A program made the position numbers and the translations under genes. Source: Rhodobacter aestuarii (GTDB taxonomy: Bacteria; Pseudomonadota; Alphaproteobacteria; Rhodobacterales; Rhodobacteraceae). From it: a DNA stretch of 64,000 nucleotides. Shown piece by piece: positions 34,918-44,371 of the stretch. Where the stretch lies: assembly GCF_900156655.1 (NCBI RefSeq), contig NZ_FTOG01000005.1, forward strand, positions 186,001 through 250,000, written 5' to 3'. How positions within the stretch are numbered: position 1 is the stretch's first letter; every line of letters begins with the position of its first letter. The notes under the pieces are model-generated. The model saw nothing but the letters and a program-made list of their open reading frames with translations. It had not been told where the DNA came from and searched no databases.

Positions 34918-37016
34918 CTCCAGAACTTGCCCCAACCGTGTTCAAGGTCGCTCGCATTGCTGCTGCGAACCTCTTCGTAAAGCCGATGTGCGATGCCCAC
35001 CCGGGCTCCGCCATCACGCAAAATCGGGCGAATTGTTTGAGAGAAGCCCGTTCGGGTCGGTTCGCCCGTGATCCAGTCGAGCGGGATTGTGAAGCTGATC
35101 CCCTTGTCGAAAGAGCCTTCGCCGAAGTCGTCGAAGGGAACATCGGTCAGCGTCATGAAAGCGCCAATTCTGAAGCCGTTATCGAATTCCCGGGAAATGG
35201 TCAGGGTGCCGCCCCAATCACCCGCAAGATAGCGGCCCACATCAAGCTGGCCCCGGTAGCTGTTGCCGAAATCGTAATAGGCCGAGGCATGGCCCGTGGC
35301 GATACGATAATCTGTGAAGCCCATGCGCGATCCCGGTTCGCGCTGTGCCACGTAGTTCATTTCTGCTCCCAGTGCGAGGCGGCTGCCTTGCGGGTACCAC
35401 AAGATTTCACTCGAGACCCCGCCATACATTTGCTCAAAAATGCCAGCCGATACACGCCCATAAAGGTTGTTCCCCGGACGGAACAGGTAATCGGCGGTCA
35501 GCAGCGTGATCTCGGGGCCCTGAAGCTTATCGTAAAGCGGGGCATCCGAGCGCACATGCGGCAGAATAGAATTCGAAATCCGGGTGGATTGATCGAGGGT
35601 GCCAATGACTTTTTGCCGAACCACGGCATTGAGCGAGAAGCCGGGCGCGATTTTGTAAGAAGCGCTCGCCGCCAGCCCGACATCCATACGCACCGGATCG
35701 TCGGGGTCAAAAAGCGACGATCGGAAGTAAGGCAAAATATCCCAACCAAGCCGCGGATAGACCCCGGGCGCGGGGGGGAGCCTGTCAGGCGCATCCGAAA
35801 TATCGGCACGCACGAAGCTCTGCCAACTGCCGTCCCAGGCGTGCTCCAGCTCGTGCAGATCGGCGCGGCGGATCACCGTGCGCGAGGTCGGCATACCGCC
35901 CTTGGCAAGGGTGATCTCAAAAGTATCGATCTCCGTCGGCAGCGTATTTGCCATCTCGCGGGCCGCGCGCCCCAAAGCTTCAGCCTCGGCCCGATAACTC
36001 GGGTTCTGCATCACGATCTGCGCCGTGCTGCCGCTTTGCGCATAGCTTTGCAAATCGAGTTTCTGGCGGCGCAATGCGGCGTCAAGCCGTGTATTACTTG
36101 CGCCCAAATCCTCTAGTGACCAGCCTAGGGCTGCAATCTCCGCTTGCGGCATCAAGACAGGTGCGGGACGCTCGGTCCCCCCAGGCGCCCGCGGCGCGCG
36201 CGGGTCGAGCATATAGGTGAAGCCGAGTTCCGCCTGCGCGCCCCCAATCACCGCCGCGTTCATCGTCAGATGGTCATTGTAGCGATAATTGACCCCGACA
36301 TTGATCGGGGTGCGATGCTTGAAGCCCATGCGCCTAGCTTCTGTCGGATAGGCGTCAGAGGAATATTCCAAAACCAGTCGTGTGCGGTCGTTGGCTTGGT
36401 ACTCTACTCCACCAAAAAAAGCAGCATCACCCCGGAAGAAACTATTAAGCGCGACACGACCTGTCTCGTTTATATTACTGATCGGGCCAGGTCTGGTACG
36501 AAACTTCGGACTGATTGCGCCCAGAGGGTTCGAAAAGCCGCCGAAAGAAGCCAGTCGCCCCCAGCCCAATCCCAACGAGAGAGACAAGCGGTTTTCTCTA
36601 AAGTGTTTTGATGCAACAAAATACTCTCCCTGAAATACACCTGTGCCGCCAAAGTCGCGCAAGCCAAAAGCAAGTGCCGGAATATGCTGCTGCTCTTCGC
36701 TAAGAAGATAATGGAGGTCAAAGCTGCGGTCGTAGAGGTCTCGGCCCGCGCCGAAATAGTTGCGCAATATAGAATAGCGAAACACCCCAGACAGTCGCGG
36801 CGTAATCTGAAAGTGCAGACTGTTGCGCGTATGACCGTCCATCAATGAGGTGGTCCAATTGAGTGTCCCGTCGGCAGAGGTGGTCGCGCTCGGCATGTCT
36901 AGCAGCCCAGGAGAACCATAGGTCGAAAGTCCATCTGCTTGCGCAATTACGCCTGGCGCAAAAAAACAGAATGCCGCAACAGACTGCAGCGCACTTTTTA
37001 AATACTTCCGTTGCAT
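34914..37016 (-). CDS. YjbH/GfcD-family outer-membrane exopolysaccharide protein
   Basis: 700 residues with a signal peptide (LQSVAAFCFFAPGVIAQA, cut after about 26) and the family start DGLSTYGSPGLLDMPSATTSADGTL. The rest is an outer-membrane beta barrel: alternating strands with aromatic girdles, for example RLVLEYSSDAYPTEARRMGF, AVIGGAQAELGFTYML, and a C-terminal half with GQLDVGRYLAGDWGGTLTISREF and SFTIPLDWITGEP. YjbH-like proteins form polysaccharide export channels. It is co-transcribed with the lipoprotein gene. Length fits the family (about 690-720). Confidence 0.9.
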   Translation of the reverse strand: MQRKYLKSALQSVAAFCFFAPGVIAQADGLSTYGSPGLLDMPSATTSADGTLNWTTSLMDGHTRNSLHFQITPRLSGVFRYSILRNYFGAGRDLYDRSFDLHYLLSEEQQHIPALAFGLRDFGGTGVFQGEYFVASKHFRENRLSLSLGLGWGRLASFGGFSNPLGAISPKFRTRPGPISNINETGRVALNSFFRGDAAFFGGVEYQANDRTRLVLEYSSDAYPTEARRMGFKHRTPINVGVNYRYNDHLTMNAAVIGGAQAELGFTYMLDPRAPRAPGGTERPAPVLMPQAEIAALGWSLEDLGASNTRLDAALRRQKLDLQSYAQSGSTAQIVMQNPSYRAEAEALGRAAREMANTLPTEIDTFEITLAKGGMPTSRTVIRRADLHELEHAWDGSWQSFVRADISDAPDRLPPAPGVYPRLGWDILPYFRSSLFDPDDPVRMDVGLAASASYKIAPGFSLNAVVRQKVIGTLDQSTRISNSILPHVRSDAPLYDKLQGPEITLLTADYLFRPGNNLYGRVSAGIFEQMYGGVSSEILWYPQGSRLALGAEMNYVAQREPGSRMGFTDYRIATGHASAYYDFGNSYRGQLDVGRYLAGDWGGTLTISREFDNGFRIGAFMTLTDVPFDDFGEGSFDKGISFTIPLDWITGEPTRTGFSQTIRPILRDGGARVGIAHRLYEEVRSSNASDLEHGWGKFWR

Positions 37017-37910
37017 TCGGGATATCGCTGCTTTTTTTCAATGATGAGGACAAGATACGCATAGCGCGATTGTTAAGCCACTTGGTCTCATGCTCAAGGA
37101 GCGCGCGCAAGGCTCGTGCGCAAGGTTTCGAAGATTTTCGGAGAGGGATGCCAGAGTGCAACACGAGATGGAGTGGGGGGTGTTCCCCTTTCCTCTGATC
37201 GCCCCCAAATCGGGCCCGAAGTCATTGAGGGTGACGGCGGTCGGTCTGGTTCTGTTCGCGCTTACCAAGCGCCGTGAGCGGTGCTATTTGGAGGTCGCGG
37301 CACCTTCATGGCAAGCAGAACCCCGTTCGGGCGCGGATTCCCCGTTTCCCACGTTCACCCTGCGTTCGCGTTTTGTCCTTGGGACAAAATTCGCCCAAGT
37401 ACTTGGCGGTAGTGGGACTTCCAAAAAATTCAAAAACCTATGCTAAGAGGAACCTACGTTGGGTCGGAGAGTATTGGCATGATCACGTCTGCCAGCGCAC
37501 CAGCGGCGTCTCCCTTTCTCGTCTCCAACAGCCGCATCTGACACTGCCGCTTATCCGGAGCCGATCAGTGCAGTTCAGTGCGCGAAGACAAGATTCCAAA
37601 ATGCTGTCACCTCAGCCACTGCTTGTGGCGGACAGTTTGCGATAACTGAAATGATACGCGACATGCGTTTTCATTAATATTCATTAATCCCGCCGCTAAA
37701 TCTTTTAAAATTTATGAAATGATTTAAGAGGGTGCGCTAAAGGTTGCGCCGCTTGCGCCTAAAGGGTATACGCCCCACACCTTTTAACAAATTCTACAGC
37801 ACGTTCTAACAAAGATGCTCATTTTGGCAAAACTGTGCACCATAGAACCTTGACGGAAATGGCGGCGAATAAAATACTCCGCACCAAGTATATCTGCGGA
37901 GGACCCTTGT
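37017..37910. other. Intergenic region, 894 bases, between yjbH-like and carbonic anhydrase genes
   Basis: Divergent promoter region without a convincing gene; the open frames here look random. The right half is AT-richer and has a direct repeat TTCATTAAT (37670-37678 and 37680-37688), followed by AT-rich stretches such as CTTTTAAAATTTATG. The yjbH and carbonic anhydrase promoters should lie here. A small RNA cannot be excluded. Confidence 0.5.
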
Positions 37911-37913
37911 ATG
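37877..37913 (+). promoter_or_regulatory. Hairpin covering the ribosome site of the carbonic anhydrase gene
   Basis: CTCCGCA (37877-37883) is perfectly complementary to TGCGGAG (37895-37901) across an 11-nt loop, and the second arm contains most of the Shine-Dalgarno GCGGAGGA that precedes ATG 37911. In the mRNA this would hide the ribosome site. Seen directly: the complementarity. Inferred: regulation. Confidence 0.5.
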
Positions 37914-38816
37914 CGTAAACTGACTACGGCGCTCACTTTGAGCACGTCATTTGTGATGATGATCGGCGCCACGGGCGCTTTCGCGGAAAGCCACGGCGAG
38001 GCCGCTTCGGCCGAGCATGGTGCGATGGCTAGCCATGGGGCGGTGGGCGATGACGTAATTGCCGCGCAGCGTGATGCGCTTTACGCAGCGACGGTTGGTC
38101 GGGGCTTCGGCCCGCAAGCGCCGCGCGATCTGTCGTTCACCGAAGGCACCAACCCGATCGATTTTGCCGCGGCCCCGCCTTCCGCAGAGATGAACCTGTG
38201 CAACATTCACTTCCATGAAGGCGCAGAACATCGGGGCGGTGAGTTCACCACCTATGCAGGCAATGGCGACGGGGCAGGGTATGGCAGTGGCTATATCTAT
38301 GATGGCATGCTTTCGGACGCCGAGCTTGCGCCCTACGCTCATGCGGTGGGGGCTACCGAGCATGGCGCGCTCGAACCCGGGGATACGATCGAAATCCATT
38401 ATGTCTATTCGAGCGCCGAGGTGAAGCCCGGCCCAACCTTGGGGTCGTGCCTGAGCGAAGCCGTGGGCAACCCGCAATTGCGGGTGGAAGCCTATGTCTA
38501 TGTTGTCGTCAATGATGACAGCGCCGCCGATCTGACGGAGTTGAACACCGTCACCCGTGTTGGTGGTAAATGGCAGGCGCCGAAAGTGCCGGCCGGAGCG
38601 GGCGAGCCCATCACCTATGACGGCTCGACCACCGGGCCGACCTATAATGAGAAGGGCTCGCCTTTCCAGGTGACCTGGAGCGTGCATCCGAAGGTGACCA
38701 AAGTGTCGATTGCCTCGGTCGGTGCCTGGCTTGCCGACAACCCATTCGATGAAGACCACGCGCATGGCGTGCGGACGCTGGTGGAAGAGCCCGCGCTTTT
38801 GTCGAAGATCAACTGA
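37911..38816 (+). CDS. Delta-class carbonic anhydrase
   Basis: 301 residues with a signal peptide (LTTALTLSTSFVMMIGATGAFA, cut near residue 25), so periplasmic or secreted. The segment LCNIHFHEGAEHRGGEFTTYAG (about 97-117) contains the closely spaced His residues of the metal site typical of delta-class enzymes first known from diatoms; more conserved parts are TIEIHYVYSSAEV and SPFQVTWSVHPKVTKVSI. It should hydrate CO2 to bicarbonate at the cell surface. Unlinked to its neighbours, with its own terminator. Confidence 0.88.
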   Translation: MRKLTTALTLSTSFVMMIGATGAFAESHGEAASAEHGAMASHGAVGDDVIAAQRDALYAATVGRGFGPQAPRDLSFTEGTNPIDFAAAPPSAEMNLCNIHFHEGAEHRGGEFTTYAGNGDGAGYGSGYIYDGMLSDAELAPYAHAVGATEHGALEPGDTIEIHYVYSSAEVKPGPTLGSCLSEAVGNPQLRVEAYVYVVVNDDSAADLTELNTVTRVGGKWQAPKVPAGAGEPITYDGSTTGPTYNEKGSPFQVTWSVHPKVTKVSIASVGAWLADNPFDEDHAHGVRTLVEEPALLSKIN

Positions 38817-38829
38817 ACGAAGGTATAAG

Positions 38830-38866
38830 CTGTCAGGCCTCGAGACAGGGGCCTGACAGTGTTTTT
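38830..38866 (+). terminator. Rho-independent terminator after the carbonic anhydrase gene
   Basis: Perfect 10-bp stem CTGTCAGGCC (38830-38839) / GGCCTGACAG (38850-38859), 10-nt loop, then TGTTTTT. It lies 14 nt after the stop codon of the carbonic anhydrase gene. Confidence 0.85.
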
Positions 38867-39480
38867 ATGTGCGGCCTGTTTGAGGCCGCAACCGCGCCAA
38901 TAAGCCGAATCGCCCCGCACCGTACACGCGGCACATAGGCTTGCGGTGTTGGTTGACGCCTATTTATAGGCGATCTGAGGCCTTCGATCCGCTCGTTTTG
39001 CAGGGCGTGCGCTTAGATGACGAAAGCCGTCCCGCTCTCCTTTTTGTTCGGCTCTGAGGGGCTTTCAGTCACGATGGCTTCGACAAATTTTGGGAGGCAA
39101 TAATGGCCTCCTGTGTTTGTAGCTTCCATTAATCGTCGCATTAACCTTTTGTGGATCGTTTTAAATAGCGCCTGTCTTCAATGGCCTATCGCGGCGCCAG
39201 CAATACGCCGCCGAGTACTTTAAACTTAGATGGTCGCTTTAGATCACCTGCCATGCCTACGTAGTTGCTGCGGCGAAAGCCCGTGAATTGTGGCGGGTAA
39301 AGCCTTCCCTCATTGCGTGCTTTTGGATGGCCATAGTACCCGGCTAGGTTGAAAAATACTTGATGTGCGTTTCAGTTTTGGCGACCATGGCGCGCGTAGC
39401 CGTGCAGCCGGGCATTTGGTGGCAGAGGAAGCGCTGCCCGGACTCAAATGGTATTAATAATTTGTGAAAGGGTGGCAAAA
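38867..39480. other. Intergenic region, about 610 bases, with a 16-bp palindrome
   Basis: No convincing gene is present. A perfect inverted repeat CGCCTAT-TT-ATAGGCG lies at 38957-38972, just after a TTGAC-like box (38953-38957). It could be an operator or a promoter element, but nothing nearby confirms this. The stretch before the short RTX gene is AT-rich. Confidence 0.45.
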
Positions 39481-39918
39481 ATGGCGGTTTTAAATGGCGA
39501 TGCATTCGACAACATGCTCATAGGTAGCGCAGCGGATGATATCCTCTACGGACTCGACGGAAACGATACGCTCAACGGCGGTGCAGGGGACGATCTACTC
39601 TTCGGCGGCGATGGGGATGACATACTGCATTTCGGGAACGGCGACGATATTTTGAAAGGCGGCTCTGGAAGCGACATCTTCCAGCTATGGGGCGATGCAG
39701 AAAATACGCACACGCTGATCACGGACTTTACGGAGGATGATCGGCTTAGCCTGAGAACGACAGATTGCTACAATGCAGACTGCCCCGACTTCAGCCGCAA
39801 ACCGCACCAACAAACAATGGAAGACCACCAATGCGTGGCGTGGGGACCTTGTGGAGTTTTTGCACTCCCGCATGGTCGTCATGGGTCAGATGCCCATGAA
39901 AACGTTGGGTCAATATGA
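39481..39918 (+). pseudogene. Truncated RTX calcium-binding protein
   Basis: 145 residues from ATG 39481 (ATG 39448 is also in frame) after AAAGGGTGG. The first about 80 residues are four or five hemolysin-type calcium-binding nonapeptides (YGLDGNDTLNGGAGDDLLFGG and more), then the usual end block ITDFTEDDRLSL. From about residue 95 the sequence becomes unlike any RTX protein, because it runs antisense through a WecA/MraY-like remnant (39791-39979). So the RTX gene has lost its 3' end and reads into foreign sequence. It may still make a short protein. Confidence 0.7.
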
Positions 39919-39979
39919 TTGCCAGCGCAACCATTAAACTCGCAACAAAGGCGACAAAAAAATGCGCAGACAGACCCAT
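39791..39979 (-). pseudogene. Truncated WecA/MraY-family sugar-phosphate transferase remnant
   Basis: 62 codons, then a stop. There is one N-terminal membrane segment (FFVAFVASLMVALAIILTQ) followed by GVQKLHKVPTPRIGGLPLFVG, the hallmark N-terminal loop of polyprenyl-phosphate N-acetylhexosamine-1-phosphate transferases (QK.H..P.PRIGG). Functional members are about 350 residues with 10-11 helices, so only the beginning remains. It lies on the strand opposite the end of the truncated RTX frame, and the join (about 39750-39795) seems to be a recombination point. It may be a decayed initiating enzyme. Confidence 0.65.
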
Positions 39980-40347
39980 TACACTCCACCTGTCATCAAG
40001 ATGCGTGGTGTTTTCGTGCCGATACGTGGTATTTCTTAACGTCTAGCGGACGTATTAATAGTTTATTCATCTTAGTCGATAGACCATGGCGCACCTAGGC
40101 GCATTCGGCTGCAAGATCGGAATAATCTATAAAGTTATCCGCACACGTTTACCTTTTGTGGCCGAGATGAACAGTTCCGCTATGAAAGTTAGTTAATAGT
40201 TGGACAACACACAGGCGTGTTAACTTTTAAAGGCTGATAAACCCCGAAATGACGAATCACCTCAGGGTTGTATCTCTTGAGTGTGCCCCATGACTTTCGG
40301 CGACATTCTCGCCGCCGTCACAAAGATGACCTTCCCCCACACGGCAC
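39980..40347. other. Intergenic region, 368 bases
   Basis: Between the WecA-like remnant and the terminator of the cysteine operon. It is AT-rich in the first two thirds (for example TCCGCTATGAAAGTTAGTTAATAG). No gene, repeat or clear promoter was recognised. Confidence 0.5.
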
Positions 40348-40388
40348 AAAAAAGCCCCCGCTTGGTCTAACCAGAACCAAGCGGGGGC
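40348..40388 (-). terminator. Rho-independent terminator of cysD-cysNC
   Basis: On the - strand: a perfect 13-bp stem, GCCCCCGCTTGGT (arm at 40354-40366) with its complement at 40376-40388, a 9-nt loop, then six T (40353-40348). It lies 17 nt beyond the cysNC stop. A strong terminator. Confidence 0.93.
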
Positions 40389-40405
40389 GTTCGTCGCTTA
40401 TGCGC

Positions 40406-42307
40406 TTACGGGATCAGCCGATCAATGATCGCATCGGCCGCTTCCTCTGCGGTCATCGTCGTGGTGTCGATGCGCAGCTCGGCATTGTCGGGCGCCTCGT
40501 AGGGGCTGTCGATGCCGGTGAAGTTTTTCAACTGCCCCGCGCGCGCTTTGGCATAAAGCCCTTTGACATCACGCTCTTCGGCCACTTCCAGCGGCGTATC
40601 CACAAACACCTCAACAAACTCGCCCGGCTGCATCATCGAGCGCACCATGTCCCGTTCGGCCCGGAAGGGCGAGATGAAGGCGGTGATCACAATCAACCCC
40701 GCATCGGTCATCAACTTCGCCACTTCGCCCACGCGGCGGATGTTTTCCACCCGGTCGGCCTCGGTGAAGCCAAGGTCTTTGTTCAGCCCGTGGCGGACGT
40801 TGTCACCATCCAGCAAGAAGGTGTGGCGGTTCATCCGCGCAAGTTTCTTTTCCAGCACATTGGCGATGGTCGATTTGCCAGAGCCCGAAAGCCCCGTCAG
40901 CCAAACCACGGCAGGCTTTTGGTTCTTCATCGAAGCATGGGCTTCGCGGCCAATTTCCAGCGCTTGCCAATGGATGTTGCTCGCCCGACGCAGCGCAAAA
41001 TGGATCATGCCCGCCGCAACCGTGCGATTGGTCAGCTTGTCGATTAGGATGAAGCCCCCCAGATCGCGGTTCTCGCTATAGGGCGCAAAAGGGATCTCGC
41101 GGTCGGTCGTCACATTGGCGACCCCGATCGCATTCAGATCCAGCGTCTTCGCCGCCAGATGGTCTTGGGTGTTCACATCCACTTCGTATTTCGGCTGATG
41201 CACCGTTGCCGAAACCGTCTGCGCGCCGATTTTCAGCCAATAGGCGCGCCCCGGTACGAGTGAGCTATCATCCATCCACACAAGCGTGGTCTCAAACTGA
41301 TCCGCCACTTCCAGCGGCGATTGTGCTGCCACAATCACCTGCCCGCGCGAGCAGTCGATCTCGTCTTTCAGTGTCAGCGTGATGCTTTCACCGGCCACCG
41401 CCTCGTCACGGTCGCCATCAAGCGTCACAATCCGCGCCACTTCCGAGGTTTTGCCCGAGGGCAGCACCCGCACCTGATCGCCCGGCGCCACAGTGCCCGA
41501 GGCGACAAGCCCCGAGAAACCGCGGAAATCCAGATTGGGGCGGTTCACCCATTGCACCGGCATCCGGAAGGCGCGGCGTTGGTCCGAGGCGCTGTCGAGT
41601 TCGACCTCTTCAAGATGCGGCAAGAGCGAAGGGCCTTGATACCAAAGGGTATTATCGCTCGGCCCAAGGATGTTGTCCCCCGCAAGCCCCGAGATCGGGA
41701 TCGGCGTGAACTTCGAAATTCCGATGCCGCGGGCGAAGCTGTCGTAATCGGCGACGATCTTGTTGAAGATGTCCTCGTCGTAATCGACCAGATCCATCTT
41801 GTTGATCGCCAGCACGACGTGACGAATGCCCAGCAGGTTCACCAAATAGCTGTGACGGCGGGTCTGCGTCAGCACGCCTTTGCGCGCATCAATCAAGATC
41901 ACGGCCAAATCGGCGGTCGAGGCGCCGGTGACCATGTTGCGGGTATATTGCTCGTGACCGGGGGTATCGGCAACGATGAACTTACGCCGCTCGGTGGCAA
42001 AGAAGCGATAGGCGACATCAATGGTGATGCCCTGTTCGCGCTCCGCCGCGAGGCCATCGACCAAAAGCGCGAAATCAATGTTTCCGCCTTGGGTGCCGAC
42101 GCGTTTGCTGTCGGCCTCAAGCGTCGCAAGCTGGTCTTCAAAGATCATCTTGCTGTCATAAAGCAGCCGCCCAATCAGGGTGGATTTGCCATCATCGACC
42201 GAGCCGCAGGTGATGAAACGCAGCATGGTTTTGTGCTGGTGCGCTTCAAGGTAGGCGTCGATATCTTCGGCAATCAGGGCGTCGGTTTTGTAAATCGGGT
42301 CGGTCAT
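40406..42307 (-). CDS. cysNC: Sulfate adenylyltransferase GTPase subunit fused to APS kinase
   Basis: 633 residues from the ATG complementary to 42307; the frame is open further into cysD but the family starts here with [16 protein letters not shown]. The N-terminal GTPase (CysN) has the P-loop [15 protein letters not shown] (about 29-43), the [13 protein letters not shown]3 motif and [10 protein letters not shown]. Beta-barrel domains follow. From about residue 460 comes the APS kinase (CysC) with [18 protein letters not shown], then [20 protein letters not shown] and [20 protein letters not shown]. It makes APS with CysD and then PAPS. Both catalytic domains are intact. Confidence 0.96.
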   Translation of the reverse strand: MTDPIYKTDALIAEDIDAYLEAHQHKTMLRFITCGSVDDGKSTLIGRLLYDSKMIFEDQLATLEADSKRVGTQGGNIDFALLVDGLAAEREQGITIDVAYRFFATERRKFIVADTPGHEQYTRNMVTGASTADLAVILIDARKGVLTQTRRHSYLVNLLGIRHVVLAINKMDLVDYDEDIFNKIVADYDSFARGIGISKFTPIPISGLAGDNILGPSDNTLWYQGPSLLPHLEEVELDSASDQRRAFRMPVQWVNRPNLDFRGFSGLVASGTVAPGDQVRVLPSGKTSEVARIVTLDGDRDEAVAGESITLTLKDEIDCSRGQVIVAAQSPLEVADQFETTLVWMDDSSLVPGRAYWLKIGAQTVSATVHQPKYEVDVNTQDHLAAKTLDLNAIGVANVTTDREIPFAPYSENRDLGGFILIDKLTNRTVAAGMIHFALRRASNIHWQALEIGREAHASMKNQKPAVVWLTGLSGSGKSTIANVLEKKLARMNRHTFLLDGDNVRHGLNKDLGFTEADRVENIRRVGEVAKLMTDAGLIVITAFISPFRAERDMVRSMMQPGEFVEVFVDTPLEVAEERDVKGLYAKARAGQLKNFTGIDSPYEAPDNAELRIDTTTMTAEEAADAIIDRLIP

Positions 42308-42353
42308 GTCACGGGTCCGTTGTGATCTTGGCGCAGGAGGGGCGGGCAGGGGC

Positions 42354-43253
42354 TCAGAAGTAGCCTTCTTGCTTCTTCTTCTCCATCGAGGCGGCTTGAT
42401 CGTGGTCGATCGCACGGCCCTGACGCTCAGATGTGGTGGTCAGCAGCATTTCCTGAATGACCTCAGGCAGGGTTTTCGCATCGCTTTCAACGGCGCCGGT
42501 GAGAGGGTAGCAACCCAGCGTGCGGAACCGCACCGAGCGCATTTGCGGGGTTTCACCGTCGCGCAGCGGGAAGCGCTCATCATCCACCATCAAAATCAGC
42601 CCGTCACGCTCCACTGTCGGACGCGGGGCCGAGAAGTAAAGCGGCACGATTTCAATGCCTTCAAGGTGGATATATTGCCAGATATCAAGCTCGGTCCAGT
42701 TCGAGATCGGGAACACCCGCACGCTTTCACCCTTCGCCTTACGGGCGTTGTAAAGGCGCCAAAGTTCGGGGCGTTGGTTCTTTGGGTCCCAACGGTGATT
42801 GGCCGAGCGGAACGAAAAAACGCGTTCCTTGGCGCGGCTTTTCTCTTCATCGCGGCGTGCGCCGCCAAAAGCCACATCGAACCCGTATTTGTCGAGCGCC
42901 TGTTTCAGACCTTCGGTCTTCCACATATCGGTGTGCAGCGCACCGTGATCGAACGGGTTGATGCCACGTTCCAGCGCCTCGGGGTTTTGGTAGACCAAAA
43001 GCTCCATCCCGGCGGCTTTCGCAGCTTTGTCGCGCAACGCATACATGTCTTTGAACTTCCACGTCGTATCGACATGCAACAGCGGGAAGGGCGGCGGCGA
43101 AGGATAAAACGCCTTCTTCGCCAGATGCAGCATCACCGCACTGTCTTTGCCGACCGAATAAAGCATCACGGGGTTTTCGGCTTCCGCCACCACCTCGCGC
43201 AGAATGTGGATGCTCTCGGCTTCGAGGCGTTGCAGATGCGTCAGCGTTTTCAT
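42354..43253 (-). CDS. cysD: Sulfate adenylyltransferase subunit 2
   Basis: 299 residues from the ATG complementary to 43253; the frame reaches further but crosses the divergent regulator. The PP-loop motif [20 protein letters not shown] (about 32-51) binds ATP. Further conserved parts are [45 protein letters not shown]-like [21 protein letters not shown] and [14 protein letters not shown]. With CysNC it activates sulfate to APS. The gene is 46 nt upstream of cysNC on the - strand, so one transcript is likely, ending at the strong terminator. The products could serve cysteine synthesis or sulfation of the surface polymer. Confidence 0.96.
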   Translation of the reverse strand: MKTLTHLQRLEAESIHILREVVAEAENPVMLYSVGKDSAVMLHLAKKAFYPSPPPFPLLHVDTTWKFKDMYALRDKAAKAAGMELLVYQNPEALERGINPFDHGALHTDMWKTEGLKQALDKYGFDVAFGGARRDEEKSRAKERVFSFRSANHRWDPKNQRPELWRLYNARKAKGESVRVFPISNWTELDIWQYIHLEGIEIVPLYFSAPRPTVERDGLILMVDDERFPLRDGETPQMRSVRFRTLGCYPLTGAVESDAKTLPEVIQEMLLTTTSERQGRAIDHDQAASMEKKKQEGYF

Positions 43254-43316
43254 GGGCACTACCAGATCGTCGTTTCCAGGGTTTTCCCAAGCCTTATCAA
43301 TCTGCGGCCTTGGCGA

Positions 43317-43334
43317 ACCCCCCATTTGGGGGGT
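43317..43334. promoter_or_regulatory. Perfect inverted repeat between cysD and the LuxR-type gene
   Basis: ACCCCCCA-TT-TGGGGGGT, 8-bp arms and a 2-nt spacer, in the 92-base divergent spacer between cysD (start 43253) and the regulator (start 43346). The position fits an operator serving one or both genes. Whether the LuxR-type protein, or a sulfur regulator, binds it is unknown. Confidence 0.55.
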
Positions 43335-43345
43335 ATATCTTGAAA

Positions 43346-44362
43346 ATGTTCTACGTTGACGACCAAACCCGCCTTTTGAATACACTTTTTTCCTGCGCCG
43401 CCGCTTCGGAGGGGCCGGAAAGGGGCCAATGGCAGCCGTTTTTGGCGCGGTTAAGCGATCTGGCGCGGGCGGATGGCGTGTCTTTGTGTCTTGCGCAGGG
43501 GCGGGCACAGCGGCGCTCATGGTCGGTAGGCCAAGCGCCAAATATCGCGCCAGAGGCGCTTGAGCCCTTGCGGTTTCAGCGCGTCTATGAGCAAAGCGAG
43601 GTGCTGGGCGAAGCGGCTGAGAGCGGCTTTTTACGTCTGATCAAAGTGCGCAGTGGCCCCAACATGCAGGCGGTTTTGAGCTTGTTTCGCGGGGCCGAGA
43701 AATCGGATTTTCGCGCCATTGACGGGCAAAGCCTCGATCTGGTCGCGGGGTATCTGGCCCAAGCGGTTTCAATCTGGGCCGCGCTTGAGGAAGAGCGAAG
43801 CCTTGCCGCACTCAATGCGCAAACCGCGCAGCTTTTGGGCGCGGGCTGGCTTTTGATCGACAGTGGCGGCGTCATTACCCATCTCTCCCCGCTTGCCAAA
43901 GACCTTGCGGAAGAAGCGGGTTTGCCTTTCGCAACGCGGCGCCGGTTTGAGCCTTCTGACCCGGCGCTTGCGTCGGCCTATCGTGCGGCGCTCTCTGCCT
44001 GTCTTGCCCATGGTCGCCCGCAGTCGGTTCTGTTGTCCCATGAGCCGCTGATTGAAATGGTCTTGCAACGCGATGTGCAAAGCTCGGCAGGGGGGCTGCG
44101 CGCTGCGTTGCGCCACGCGCCGCAGCTTCGGTCCATTGATCCAGCCAGATTGGCCACACATTTTGGTCTGACCCCAAGCGAAGCGCGGCTCGCCGCGCGG
44201 CTTTGTGATGGGCAAAGCCTGCGCGATGCGGCGCAAGATTTGGGCTGGACCGAACAAACCGCGCGCAGTTGCTCGAAAGCGATCTTCGCCCGGCTTGGGG
44301 TTTCTGGCCAGCCCGCACTTGTTCGGCATATCCTCAGTAGTGGCGTCTTTTTAATAGCTTAG
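43346..44362 (+). CDS. LuxR-type transcriptional regulator
   Basis: 338 residues from ATG 43346; the frame is open from 43310 (TTG). The last about 65 residues are a LuxR helix-turn-helix: [20 protein letters not shown], then [27 protein letters not shown] (the recognition part has [10 protein letters not shown] instead of the usual TV..H...I), ending in VFLIA. The N-terminal about 270 residues are not recognised; they look like a sensory or PAS-like region (SICLAEQ-type sequence [17 protein letters not shown]). It is neither a two-component receiver nor an evident acyl-homoserine lactone binder. It is divergent from cysD. Confidence 0.82.
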   Translation: MFYVDDQTRLLNTLFSCAAASEGPERGQWQPFLARLSDLARADGVSLCLAQGRAQRRSWSVGQAPNIAPEALEPLRFQRVYEQSEVLGEAAESGFLRLIKVRSGPNMQAVLSLFRGAEKSDFRAIDGQSLDLVAGYLAQAVSIWAALEEERSLAALNAQTAQLLGAGWLLIDSGGVITHLSPLAKDLAEEAGLPFATRRRFEPSDPALASAYRAALSACLAHGRPQSVLLSHEPLIEMVLQRDVQSSAGGLRAALRHAPQLRSIDPARLATHFGLTPSEARLAARLCDGQSLRDAAQDLGWTEQTARSCSKAIFARLGVSGQPALVRHILSSGVFLIA

Positions 44363-44371
44363 GCCGCGAAG

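Noticed and set aside
37403-37412. GGCGGTAG, similar to the ops element of RfaH-controlled polysaccharide operons
   Set aside because: It points away from the - strand glycan genes, stands without a JUMPstart context, and the same octamer occurs elsewhere (near 55773) by chance.
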